DNA of 64,000 nt, taken from Skeletonema tropicum (Eukaryota > Bacillariophyta > Thalassiosirophyceae > Thalassiosirales > Thalassiosiraceae). A program made the translations under genes and the position numbers. The notes beneath the pieces are model-generated. The model did no database searches, was not told the DNA's origin, and saw nothing but the letters and a program-made list of their open reading frames with translations. This document shows, piece by piece, positions 51,545 to 61,699 of the stretch; position 1 is the stretch's first letter, and each line of letters begins with the position of its first letter. The stretch is taken from the NCBI GenBank assembly GCA_037178625.1, contig CM074127.1:3844001-3908000 (forward strand), in the 5' to 3' direction.

Positions 51545-54000
51545 ATTGTGGACTGGCCGCAGCACCACATTCTACCAAATCATATCTATCATCGACAATA
51601 GGCGCACGAACGCCCCTAGAGGCCCAATGTGTACTCGACAGTGATACAAAGCAAGCTCATTTGTACCGCTCAGAAAAAAAGGGTCCGTAAAAGCAATGCT
51701 ACAACCTCATCGTGCATTCAACCAAATAGTATCAAGAATCCTAGCTAAGCGAACTTTACTCGGTTGACAAAAACTAAGAAAATTAGAGGTGTTCAGACGA
51801 CTAGCATCCGTAGAAGCGATGCTACAACCTCGTAGCTGATGTGAGAGGTCCAGTGTGGGCTCGCCGGCAGCACCACATTCTACCAAATCGTATCTATTGC
51901 CGTCAGTATGGGCATGAGCCGATGCTGGTGGCCTATTATAGACGTTGTTGTTAGTCGACAAGCTCATTTGTACCGCTCAGACGACTAGCATCCGTAGAAG
52001 CGATGCTACAACCTCGTAGCTGATGTGAGATGTCCAGTGTAGGCTGGCCGGCAGCACCACATTCTACCAAATCGTATCTATCGCCGTCAGTATGGGCATG
52101 AGCCGCTGCTGGTGGTCCATTATAGACGTGTTATAGTCACCACAAGCTCATTTGTACTTCTCAGACGACTAGCATCCGTAGAAGCGATGCTACAACCTTG
52201 TATCTAAGAGAGGGGTCCAGTGTGGGCTGGCCGGCAGCACCACATTCTACCAAATCGTATCTATCGCCGTCAGTATGGGCATGAGCCGCTGCTGGTGGTC
52301 CATTATAGACGTTGTTGTTAGGCGACAAGCACATTTGTACTTCTCAGACGACTAGCATCCGTAGAAGCGATGCTACAACCTCGTAGCTGATGTGAGATGT
52401 CCAGTGTAGGCTGGCCGGCAGCACCACATTCTACCAAATCGTATCTATCGCCGTCAGTATGGGCATGAGCCGCTGCTGGTGGTCCATTATAGATGTGTTA
52501 TAGTCACCACAAGCTCATTTGTACCGCTCAGACGACTAGCATCCGTAGAAGCGATGCTACAACCTTGTATCTAAGAGAGGGGTCCAGTGTGGGCTGGCCG
52601 GCAGCACCACATTCTACCAAATCGTATCTATCGCCGTCAGTATGGGCATGAGCCGCTGCTGGTGGTCCATTATAGACGCTGTTGAGACTTCACAAGCTCA
52701 TTTGTACTTCTCAGACGACTAGCATCCGTAGAAGCGATGCTACAACCTTGTATCTAAGAGAGGGGTCCAGTGTGGGCTGGCCGGCAGGTATCTATCGCCG
52801 TCAGTATGGGCATGAGCCGCTGCTGGTGGTCCATTATAGACGTTGTTGTTAGGCGACAAGCAGATTTGTACTTCTCAGACGACTAGCATCCGTAGAAGCG
52901 ATGCTACAACCTCGTAGCTGATGTGAGATGTCCAGTGTAGGCTGGCCGGCAGCACCACATTCTACCAAATCGTATCTATCGCCGTCAGTATGGGCATGAG
53001 CCGCTGCTGGTGGTCCATTATAGATGTGTTATAGTCACCACAAGCTCATTTGTACTTCTCAGACGACTAGCATCCGTAGAAGCGATGCTACAACCTCGTA
53101 GCTTATGTGAGAGGTCCAGTGTAGGCTGGCCGGCAGCACCACATTCTACCAAATCGTATCTATCGCCGTCAGTATGGGCATGAGCCGCTGCTGGTGGTCC
53201 ATTATAGACGCTGTTGATACTTCACAAGCTCATTTGTACTTCTCAGACGACTAGCATCCGTAGAAGCGATGCTACAACCTCGTAGCTGATGTGAGAGGTC
53301 CAGTGTAGGCTGGCCGGCAGCACCACATTCTACCAAATCGTATCTATCGCCGTCAGTATGGGCATGAGCCGCTGCTGGTGGTCCATTATAGATGTGTTAT
53401 AGTCACCACAAGCTCATTTGTACTTCTCAGACGACTAGCATCCGTAGAAGCGATGCTACAACCTTGTATCTAAGAGAGGGGTCCAGTGTGGGCTGGCCGG
53501 CAGCACCACATTCTACCAAATCGTATCTATCGCCGTCAGTATGGGCATGAGCCGCTGCTGGTGGTCCATTATAGACGCTGTTGATACTTCACAAGCACAT
53601 TTGTACTTCTCAGACGACTAGCATCCGTAGAAGCGATGCTACAACCTCGTAGCTGATGTGAGATGTCCAGTGTAGGCTGGCCGGCAGCACCACATTCTAC
53701 CAAATCGTATCTATCGCCGTCAGTATGGGCATGAGCCGCTGCTGGTGGTCCATTATAGACGTGTTATAGTCACCACAAGCTCATTTGTACTTCTCAGACG
53801 ACTAGCATCCGTAGAAGCGATGCTACAACCTTGTAACTGAGAGAGGGGTTCATTGTGGGCTGGCCGGCAGCACCACATTCTACCAAATCGTATCTATCGC
53901 CGTCAGTATGGACATGAGCCGCTGCTTGTGGTCGATTCTAGTTGTTGTAGCACAACATTCTACCAAATCGTATCTATCGCCTTCAGTATGGGCATGATCC
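51545..54000. repeat. 184-bp tandem satellite, 12 main copies plus degenerate edges
   Basis: The word GACGACTAGC recurs at 51796, 51980, 52164, 52347, 52531, 52714, 52878, 53062, 53246, 53430, 53613 and 53797: a period of 183-184 bp, except one 164-bp copy (52714) with an internal deletion. Decayed copies flank both sides (51545-51795 and after 53935). Each unit holds a short inverted repeat AGCATC-9 nt-GATGCT, a GGCTGGCCGGCAGC patch, and TACCAAATCGTATCTATCGC. The linkers fall into three types (GTTGTTGTTAGGCGAC, GTGTTATAGTCACC, GCTGTTGAKACTTCAC) in a nearly alternating order, so the array grew partly by dimers. It does not encode a protein. Function unknown. Confidence 0.95.
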
Positions 54001-54431
54001 GTTTTTGATTTGTTCAATACGTAGCTGCGATATAACTGAATTTTTAGCAGTATTGTGTACTGTCCTGTCTTTTTCGCACGAACATTCCAATTCACAGCCA
54101 CTTAGATAGTATGTTTAGGTCGCAATTGAACTGTCTTGCACGAATTATTCCATAATTTTTATCATCATATGTCAATACGCGCACGAGCTGCTTCTAGAAA
54201 CGTACTTTTTAGAGGGCGATACCCTTATGTTAGGAGAGTCTTGTTGATTTCCTATATCATTGCAATCCACACTGGTGCCTCAATGCTGTAGTGAGTTACT
54301 TGTGTCGTCAAGGTCGATTTCTGTTTTGCATAAGAATTTTTGTTTTCATACTTTTTATCTATGTAAATAAAAAATATTCTATCGTTCACTTTTGTTATTG
54401 CATCATTTGTGCATTTTTAGATGACAAGTTA
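54001..54431. other. AT-rich spacer between satellite and EMC2, no gene seen
   Basis: 431 bp with no convincing frame or RNA gene; it should include the EMC2 3' UTR. Confidence 0.4.
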
Positions 54432-55355
54432 TCATAGTGACTCTGATGATTCTTTCATGACTGCATTGAGAAGCCTTGCCATTTTTGTGCCTTTGTAAAT
54501 TCCAACCAACTTTTCTCCACCAAACTTGATCAGCTCTTTTGCCACCTCCACTCCCTGATCTTCACCTTCACGTTTGTTCTTTGACATCTTCTCTATTTCT
54601 TCTAAATACCCTTCCGCTGCAGCTACGAGCCCATACCATGCACGTAGATTATTCGGGTCAAGCTGCACCGCTTGTGCTAGATGCTTCCTTGCCAACTTGG
54701 CATTTTCCACACCTCCAGCTGTACAGTACGCCTCACCCAATTTGGTATGAATATTTGAATCTAATGGGCATCCCAAAACCAACTCTTCATAGCAGTAAGC
54801 AGCTCCCTTAAAGTCGGACACGGAAAGACAAACTTCAGCCATTTCATTCCATGCAGCTAAATCCCCAGGGTGTTTGGATAAGTACTTATCAAGAGCCTTC
54901 ATTGCATCAGTTTCCTTACCACGCTGTGCTGCTAGAATGCAATATTTCCTCTTGGCAGCGTATGCATTAGATGGATTGTCCTGCAATAATATATCATAAA
55001 CCGCACCAGCAGATTCATAATTCCCAGCTGCCTCCAAACACAAGGCCAGCAATTTTCTATACCGTGCCGACTCTTTCGTCACAACGAGCGATGATTTATT
55101 ATTGCTAGAAGGATTCACAATAGTATCCAAACATGATTCGGCCAGATCGAGGTCTCCAATGTCGCAGGCAGCGATGCACATTTGTTCGAGGGATGCAAGG
55201 CGCTCGGCATCACCGAGAGATTTTGATTCGAGCAGTATTTTACCGTGAGTTACCACGAGATCTGGTTCACGTAGTTGATGAGCACGGACATAACGAAGGA
55301 CGTTGAGGTGATCCTTCTGAGCTATTAGCGTGGGGAGGTCTTCTTCGGGTCCCAT
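54432..55355 (-). CDS. EMC2: ER membrane protein complex subunit 2 (EMC2)
   Basis: 307 aa, single exon. TPR repeats run through the middle: KLLALCLEAAGNYESAGAVY, NAYAAKRKYCILAAQRGKET, LAAWNEMAEVCLSVSDFKGA, NIHTKLGEAYCTAGGVENAK and NLRAWYGLVAAAEGYLEE. The LAAWNEMAEVCLSVSDFKGA and YCYEELVL parts are diagnostic of EMC2 (formerly TTC35), a soluble scaffold subunit of the ER membrane complex that inserts tail-anchored and multipass proteins. Length is like that of human EMC2 (~297 aa). No membrane segment, as expected. Confidence 0.93.
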   Translation of the reverse strand: MGPEEDLPTLIAQKDHLNVLRYVRAHQLREPDLVVTHGKILLESKSLGDAERLASLEQMCIAACDIGDLDLAESCLDTIVNPSSNNKSSLVVTKESARYRKLLALCLEAAGNYESAGAVYDILLQDNPSNAYAAKRKYCILAAQRGKETDAMKALDKYLSKHPGDLAAWNEMAEVCLSVSDFKGAAYCYEELVLGCPLDSNIHTKLGEAYCTAGGVENAKLARKHLAQAVQLDPNNLRAWYGLVAAAEGYLEEIEKMSKNKREGEDQGVEVAKELIKFGGEKLVGIYKGTKMARLLNAVMKESSESL

Positions 55356-55573
55356 GGTTGTGTATGGATTTCAACAGTGGACGGTGGTCGGTGGTTGGTG
55401 TTTAGGTGAGTTTAGTTGGTGTTACATTTTTTACGTTTGTGTGTTACCTAAGTACATATGTATCGTACCTACTGTTACATTACGTGTTACGTTACGTTGG
55501 CACACCCAGGGCACATAAAAGAATCAACATAACTAACGCACAAAAATGAAGAAGTCCAAGTTCGAAGTTGACC
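55356..55573. other. Divergent promoter region of EMC2 and the Atg14-like gene
   Basis: 218 bp. An out-of-frame upstream ATG at 55546 opens a frame that overlaps the start of the Atg14-like gene (to 55773), a candidate upstream ORF that could lower translation. Confidence 0.4.
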
Positions 55574-57259
55574 ATGGCATCAACGTCGATCACCTGTTAC
55601 TGCGGCAGCGGCGGCGTAGCCGCAGCATCAAATCCGACGGCTGCATCCCGTACCAACAATCTTTCATGTCGGGTTTGTGCAGCTCGCAACTTATCCTCCA
55701 AAATCAAACGATATTCTGCTGCAAAACAAAGACATCTACAGAAGAAGAAAGAGTGCCAACTGCGCCTCCTTGAGACGCGAATTCTTCCGGCTGATGAACT
55801 TGATGATGTAGGTGATGATACGCACAATCATCAAAATAATATTGATGGAATTTTCCCCGGCAGATCGAAGCGTCGTCCATTGCCTGATCCAAATCAGATT
55901 AATCAACAAGTTACGCATTTGAAAGAACGTCTAGATAATTTGCGAAGTCAAAGTAATGATTTGGCTGTGAAAGTCACGGCGAAGACAATGGAAAACGATG
56001 AAAGGCAATCAAACTTAGACTTTTATTCACAGAAAGTCATCTTAGCTCAAGAGCGGTTGAACAGTATGAGGCAATGCCTAGTGTTTCAAGAAGAAGAGAG
56101 TATAAATTCTCCGGATGAGAAGAAATTATACGACAACAATTCTGTTGGGGATGGTAGGCTGAGGGATGCCTTGGATCATGGTAGACATCAGACCCAATTG
56201 CTTAGATTTCAATTTGCGTTGCGTGTTTTTGATATGCATCGGATAGATATTGGCGATGAGTATACCAATGGAATCAAAGGCAAAGTGAACAAAGATAATG
56301 CAACAGGAGTTGGAAAGATAGGCGGCCTGCCCCTTCCTCATGCAGGCCCAGCGCTGTATGGAGTTCTTCCACAGGGAGTGTTGGCATCAAGCCTACGGTT
56401 AGTTGCAACTTTGACAAATCTTGTCTCTAGATGTCTGGGCGTTGTGTTGCCGCATCCCATCCTTGTTTGTGCAAAGGAGTGCTCCAAGTGTGGAGCAGCG
56501 TATAATTTTGGGGACGATGTGATTGATACAATAAGATTTGATGACATTGATATTGATGACGGGTTTGTAGATGACGCTCAGATGTTAATGTGTAATGCAT
56601 GTTGCCAAGAGGGCTCCTCACCTTCGCCTGGGGAAAACCAGAAAGGAAGCACTTCTGTCTCGAAATCAAAAGTAGCTCATGCGAAATTGCCACCACCCAA
56701 TACTACTCGTTCATCGAAGACGTCTCTGATGTCGTTCGTAGGGGCTTCTGCTCGTAAAGCGATGGCTTTGACAGCATCAGCCACGTCACGTGCGATGACA
56801 AACGCACAACATGCAGCTTATTCTTCTGGTGCAATAGTAGATCCCACACCATCTGAGCTTGGAAAGCCTTCGCAATTACTTATCTCTACGTCTCCTTCCA
56901 TTATTTCCAAACGAATTAACCATGCTTCGTTTGCAGTGTTAGCTGAGAGCTACGAATCAGGTGCTTCTGAATATATTTTGAACCCGCCTCGATTGAAGGA
57001 AGATGGAGGAAACACTGAAGGAAAGATTCTATCATCAGCAAATGAAACAGTAGCGTCGTCTAGCAACCAATTGTTTTCAAATCGTGAAGACTTTCATTCT
57101 GCCGAGGAAAGATTCTCTATTGGAGTACAGTTGCTTCAAAATGACGTTATCGCTCTTTGCTTCCGTGCAGGCGTTGACGTATCGAAGCTGTGGCCAGCCG
57201 AGTCGGTGCTTCTCAACCTACACGCTTTGCTTGAGCATTGTCAAGCACAGATGGTTTAG
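55574..57259 (+). CDS. Atg14/UVRAG-family autophagy protein
   Basis: 561 aa from the ATG at 55574, the first ATG in frame (CACCATGG-like context: GACCATGGC). The N-terminus has Cys pairs (CYCGSGG, LSCRVCAARN) followed by a basic helix (KIKRYSAAKQRHLQKKKECQ), as in Atg14. A coiled coil follows (QVTHLKERLDNLRSQSNDLA). The core KIGGLPLPHAGPALYGVLPQ and SRCLGVVLPHPILV matches the Atg14/UVRAG/Bakor domain that joins the Vps34 PI3-kinase complex. A further Cys set (CSKCGAAYNF, CNACCQ) interrupts it and could bind zinc. The C-terminal FSIGVQLLQNDVIALCFRAG and LLNLHALLEH fits the family. Role: targeting Vps34 to autophagosome or endosome membranes. Confidence 0.83.
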   Translation: MASTSITCYCGSGGVAAASNPTAASRTNNLSCRVCAARNLSSKIKRYSAAKQRHLQKKKECQLRLLETRILPADELDDVGDDTHNHQNNIDGIFPGRSKRRPLPDPNQINQQVTHLKERLDNLRSQSNDLAVKVTAKTMENDERQSNLDFYSQKVILAQERLNSMRQCLVFQEEESINSPDEKKLYDNNSVGDGRLRDALDHGRHQTQLLRFQFALRVFDMHRIDIGDEYTNGIKGKVNKDNATGVGKIGGLPLPHAGPALYGVLPQGVLASSLRLVATLTNLVSRCLGVVLPHPILVCAKECSKCGAAYNFGDDVIDTIRFDDIDIDDGFVDDAQMLMCNACCQEGSSPSPGENQKGSTSVSKSKVAHAKLPPPNTTRSSKTSLMSFVGASARKAMALTASATSRAMTNAQHAAYSSGAIVDPTPSELGKPSQLLISTSPSIISKRINHASFAVLAESYESGASEYILNPPRLKEDGGNTEGKILSSANETVASSSNQLFSNREDFHSAEERFSIGVQLLQNDVIALCFRAGVDVSKLWPAESVLLNLHALLEHCQAQMV

Positions 57260-57812
57260 TTTAGAACCAATCCATGGACATATTGATTAGATCGATATCG
57301 GTTCGTCCCGCTAACGGAGGGTAGGCATTAATAGGTGGTCAAGGGAATATGCTCCAATGGTACCTTTCTCCTCTTTACTCTCCCCCCAAAAGAAATAACA
57401 ATAGCTCAATATAAGTACTTATACATCAAATGCTTCAGAACAACAAATTGAGATAGTTCTCCAGTTCTGCGTGCTTTCAAGCAATTGCTACAGTCAAGCT
57501 CATCATCTTCTATCTACTTCTATCACAGAACGAACATCGTACAGTAGCCTGGTAACAAACTTCGTTACATTTTTCACGTCACAGGCGTTACGGCGCGGGT
57601 CTTCGCACTCTCACTTGGCACGCGCCCGAACGACACACACGCGAAAAGCTTGAAAAGCCCTTCCTCCGCTTTTTTTACACGACCCCGTTGACAAACGGAA
57701 CGCCACTATCTTCTCTTCATGCATTGAAGCGACTTCGACTTGGGAGAGCGCTGTTGTTTCATTATCTGTGGCGACAACAACACACCCAAATAATATAGAA
57801 ATATTATAAACA
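57260..57812. other. Intergenic region, no gene seen
   Basis: 553 bp between two plus-strand genes; it must carry the Rab8-type promoter. No repeat or RNA gene noticed. Confidence 0.4.
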
Positions 57813-58430
57813 ATGAGCCAAGCAGCCCCTTACGATATGCAGTGCAAACTGCTCATGATCGGAGATTCCGGTGTGGGTAAAACTTGCCTGCTTTTGCGTT
57901 ACGCAAATGACTCCTTTTCCCCCACCTTCATCACCACCATCGGTATTGATTTTAAGATCAAGAATGTGGAGGTCGATGGCAAGCGAATCAAGCTGCAAAT
58001 TTGGGACACTGCGGGGCAAGAGCGTTTCCGCACCATCACCACGTCCTATTTCCGCGGAGCTCAGGGCATTTTGCTTGTGTACGACGTGACGGACCGCAGA
58101 TCTTTTGAATCTATTCGTAACTGGATCTCTCAAATCCAGCAACACGCCGATGTTCATGTGAATAAGATTTTGGTGGGAAATAAGTGCGATATGTTGGACG
58201 AGAAGGTTGTGAGCACGGAGGAGGGTCAAAGGTTAGCAAAGGAGTTCGGGGTGGACTTTTTTGAGTGCTCCGCCAAGAATGACATTAATGTTGAGCAGTC
58301 GTTTTTAGGGCTAGCCCGAGCTGTAAAGGATCGCTTAGTACAGGATGGAGGCGGGGGACCATCAAATAGTGGCGTCAAGCTCAAGAAAGATCCAGTCTCT
58401 GGCAACAGAAGAGCCAACAACTGTTGTTAG
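57813..58430 (+). CDS. Rab8/Rab1-group small GTPase
   Basis: 205 aa, single exon. G1 GDSGVGKT, switch [15 protein letters not shown]3 [10 protein letters not shown]4 NKCDM, G5 [27 protein letters not shown] and [14 protein letters not shown] place it with Rab8/Rab10/Sec4, which drive exocytic traffic from the Golgi to the plasma membrane. It ends NNCC, a double-geranylgeranyl motif. Just after the last codons, a 27-bp sequence that includes the stop is repeated in tandem (58420, 58447, and partly 58474), extending the 3' UTR but not the protein. Confidence 0.92.
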   Translation: MSQAAPYDMQCKLLMIGDSGVGKTCLLLRYANDSFSPTFITTIGIDFKIKNVEVDGKRIKLQIWDTAGQERFRTITTSYFRGAQGILLVYDVTDRRSFESIRNWISQIQQHADVHVNKILVGNKCDMLDEKVVSTEEGQRLAKEFGVDFFECSAKNDINVEQSFLGLARAVKDRLVQDGGGGPSNSGVKLKKDPVSGNRRANNCC

Positions 58431-58486
58431 ATAGTGAGAGGCAATAACTGTTGTTAGATAGTGAGAGGCAATAACTGTTGTTGAAT
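58420..58486. repeat. 27-bp tandem repeat covering the Rab8 stop codon
   Basis: The 27-bp unit starting AACTGTTGTTAGATAGTGAG recurs at 58420 and 58447 and begins again at 58474. The first copy includes the NNCC codons and TAG; later copies are in the 3' UTR. It is probably slippage and has no coding effect. Confidence 0.8.
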
Positions 58487-58705
58487 GGTAATTTTACATG
58501 AGGAGGGCATGTGCATGCAGGTTGATCGATGACTTTAACTTGCCAATATAACATGAGCTCTATTTGGGGGGGGATTTGATAATTTGTGCTTCTGCTTGGT
58601 GGGTGTTTGAGTTAGTTCTTTTGGACTTGCGCCTGCGTGCTGGACATTTGTAGCCGTGAAGTTTATGTGTTGTGATTAAAGAAATGTTATCGCTATAAGT
58701 CTTCT

Positions 58706-60141
58706 TTATTCGTCGAGTTGTTTCCCACAAGACCAGCAAAAGGATGCATCGGCTCTTTGAAAGCCCGCCCCGCATTGTGGGCATTTAGCTCTGTATCCTA
58801 CCTCTCCCTTGTTGATGTTGTTGCCACGTTTTCGCACGCCATCTCTCTCCCTTTGGAAGTCCAAATACGCCTCTGCCCTGTGTGTGTGGAAGAAATCATA
58901 GTTGAAAGTGCAGCCGTGAGCAATATTTGAGACACAATGAATGTGTGCAGTAACAGGCAACAAGATATGTGTACTCACAGGCTCGCTGCCTGTGCTGGGA
59001 CGACAATGACGCCCGCCAAAATACTAGCCATTACAACAAGTCTTCCCTGGAACGTGATTGGTGTGATATCTCCAAAGCCGACAGTGGTAAGCGTCGTAAG
59101 TCCAAAATATAGCGCAGTGAAATAATCAGTGAACAACGGGTTTGCGTCATGCTCAGCGGTGTATATCAAGCCAGTGCTCACACTGACTAAAGTGAAAATT
59201 GATATGACAACCCTTGCAAGCTGAAGCTGGTAAGGCCGAACATCAGTCTTCTTCATCCCAAGGGCCATTCCAAAGCTCATGTATGTGTTTTGATTTGCCA
59301 ATACACGCTGAAACTTCAATATCCTCAGCAGTCTCAGATTCAGTAATGCAGAATTCGATGACGAGGTTGAAAGGAGCCAGCCAGGAAGGCTCACTCCTGG
59401 AATAAAACCAGCCATTAGCGGCAAAATTCCACTCAAAATCAAGGGTAATATAACAACAACCGCATCAATCGACACAAGTGGATTGGTTAAATACCGAAAC
59501 TGGAACCTTCCAGCGCTCCACCATCTTAAGAAAAACTCGATAGCAAAGATGTACACGAAGAAATCATCTACGACATCGATTCCTTGATGTATTTCGGCTG
59601 GGACGTTCTCCAATGTATTGATAGCTTGCAAGAAGCAGGACAATATTACCAGTCCTATTATCCTAACCTCTATGACTGGCTGAGACAAGTAAGAAAACAT
59701 TCTCATCCTTGGATTCTTGTTCCTCCTCTGGTGGTCATTGCTTTGTACGAGAACATTTTCAGCATCTGCTAAATCTACTTCATCAGGAATTACCTCGTCT
59801 TCATTGCTGAATTGATCACTTCTCGTTTGCTCCTGTTCATCAGCAGTTTCTTCTTGTATTATTATTGCATCATCAGCATTAGAATCTGCGTCACTCAAAA
59901 TTGCTTTAGCTGCCAATGCCTTTGCATTGCCGTCTTCATCTGATCCCAATTCAGTACGCAGACTTTCAATCTTTGTTTTAGTTTCACCAGACCAATCATA
60001 TTTTGTAGCTGATAGTGGATTGATTCTTCTTCGCGGCACACGGCCGAAGGGAAGGACGAACCCATCAACAGCGACAGGTAATGGTAATTGAGATAACACA
60101 GCAGCCGCCATAACAACTTGGATCATCTTCGAGAAAGCCAT
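58706..60141 (-). CDS. Voltage-gated-type K+ channel with plastid signal and C-terminal zinc ribbon
   Basis: Two exons, 60141-58979 and 58877-58706 (101-bp GT-AG intron); the join AQAASL-AEAYLDF is in frame, 444 aa. The ATG at 60141 gives a signal peptide ending VAVDG^FVLPF, then basic RVPRRR, an A/G-F diatom plastid signal; the frame extends upstream but buries it. Six transmembrane segments follow an acidic domain. S4 carries spaced charges (LRLLRILKFQRVL). The selectivity filter is TTVGFGD between S5 and S6. After S6 a short helix leads to CPQCGAGF ... FCWSCG, a zinc ribbon. The role inferred is K+ flux across a plastid membrane (thylakoid or envelope), affecting the proton motive force. 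The zinc ribbon is unusual for channels. Confidence 0.85.
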
Positions 60142-60389
60142 CACTTCAAAAATGCATATAGATGGATAGAGCCGCCCCAACAGAAGGTTACAATGAATGG
60201 AGGAGATATAACATATGACTGACATAAGAAACATAATTATTGTTCCTCGGCTCTCACTTATTGATGAATGGCGAAGGGAAAAAAGCACAAAAACAAAAAT
60301 GAATTGAAATTTAAACTCCCGCCAATGCATCGCACAACCGACGTCTGGAAGCACGGACAGAACTGGAAGCTTTCTTGCTCTTGGATCTT

Positions 60390-60976
60390 GCTAGCGGCGC
60401 CAAAAATTGACACATGCCAAAAATTGAGACAAAATTTTTTCCAGCGCGCTCTCACACAAAACTCACACAAATGTAGCTTAAAACCATGTCAGCACACCCC
60501 ACTACTACAGCCCATAAATACGTATTCGACAAAAAAGGCAAGCGGGTATGCCAAACTAAACACTAACCGAATATAGTTATTCGTTGGTTGACTTATTTAT
60601 ATCTATTCAACATGGAGTTATCTTCAATCGTTCCTGGGTGATTTTCCACATATTTACTAGATAAAATCACTAAGTAAAATCGCCCCAACACCCCCCTCTG
60701 ACCCATGCATTCTACCACGTCAGGATGAATACAGCAGTTACAATGTTGACCAGTGGCTCAAATGAAAGCTCTTTATATGCTGTCATTATATGGCCGATGA
60801 TTGTGGTGCTACGCCAAGAATGATGCATATCGGGGCCGCAACAGTAAAAATGTCGAAGATAGGGAGGAGTTTTGTGAGACGGCCTCGCTCATCTTGCTAG
60901 CTTTTGCTTCTTATTTTTGTGTCAAATAAGTTCCACTTGGACAAATTGAGATGTCTCAATTTTTGGCGCCGCTAGC
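60390..60976. repeat. Inverted-repeat pair, possible decayed element
   Basis: Bases 60390-60410 (GCTAGCGGCGCCAAAAATTG and one more A) are exactly reverse-complemented at 60956-60976, and the match extends to ~26 bp with one mismatch. TTGGAT occurs just outside both ends, which could be a decayed target duplication. No transposase inside. Confidence 0.5.
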
Positions 60977-61430
60977 TTGGATGGCAGCTGGCAGCTGGTC
61001 GCATGCATGTTACCAAGCAAAAAAATGAGAGATGTAAAAAATCTGGAATCTCAAATAACGTAGGAATTAGTACAAATCTAGCTTCTTACAAAATGGCATC
61101 AAACAACCATGTCAGACCTCCCCTACTAAGCACTATATACAGATAGACCTTGACAAAAAGGCCATTAAAAATGCCAAACTGATACAATATCATTATGATT
61201 TTTTTGACTTATTTATATCAAGTCCATATGGATATCATCTAATGATTCTTGGTGTTTTTATTGCTTTACAGCAAAAAACACTAACAAAATCGCCTTCCAG
61301 ACCAACCAACCCTCTTGACAATCAGCAACTTAGCTAGGGAGAAAATAGCAGCTACGACGTTGTCCAGGCCCTCTATCGAAAGACAGTGACATGGACTATC
61401 ATGCAATGCCTGTTATTGGTGTGCATGAGT
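60470..61430. repeat. Two diverged direct copies of a ~350-bp noncoding segment
   Basis: Segments about 60470-60820 and 61070-61430 share ordered words: ACCATGTCAG, GACAAAAAGGC, ATGCCAAACT, GACTTATTTATAT, AAAATCGCC, and TAGCAG/CAGCAG near their ends. They are clearly related but diverged; neither encodes protein. Confidence 0.45.
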
Positions 61431-61699
61431 CCTTTATGAAATTAATCAGGTTGTGAAGTTCGACTTGGTTGCTAAAGAATCATCTTATGGGCTACGTTGG
61501 GCACGGCTTTTCTGGCCACTGGTTCGGCACGCCCTATGATGTGACGATTGTGCCACGTCACCATACCACGCTCTCTCCTGAGTTCCGCCACGATTTCCGC
61601 CACGATTCTTAAAAAGTTTTTCCTTACTTGTGGTAGGGAGAATTTCCCATTTCCAACCACCCACCACCCAAGCAGAACAGCCCTCGACCCTCACCCTCG

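Larger units (their letters stand above)
60142..61699. other. 1.56-kb gene-poor, repeat-bearing region
   Basis: No convincing coding frame. It contains an inverted repeat pair (60390-60410 and 60956-60976) and two diverged direct copies of a ~350-bp stretch (about 60470-60820 and 61070-61430), listed separately. It also contains the promoters of the K+ channel (left) and of the gene at 61700 (right). Confidence 0.5.

Noticed and set aside
51545..54000. CRISPR-like array
   Set aside because: The unit is 184 bp with mostly conserved content, not short repeats with unique spacers, and the genome is eukaryotic.
51707..54101. Short minus-strand frames in the satellite (51707-51967, 53880-54101)
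   Set aside because: They read through repeat units and degenerate flanks; the regular units between carry no continuing frame.
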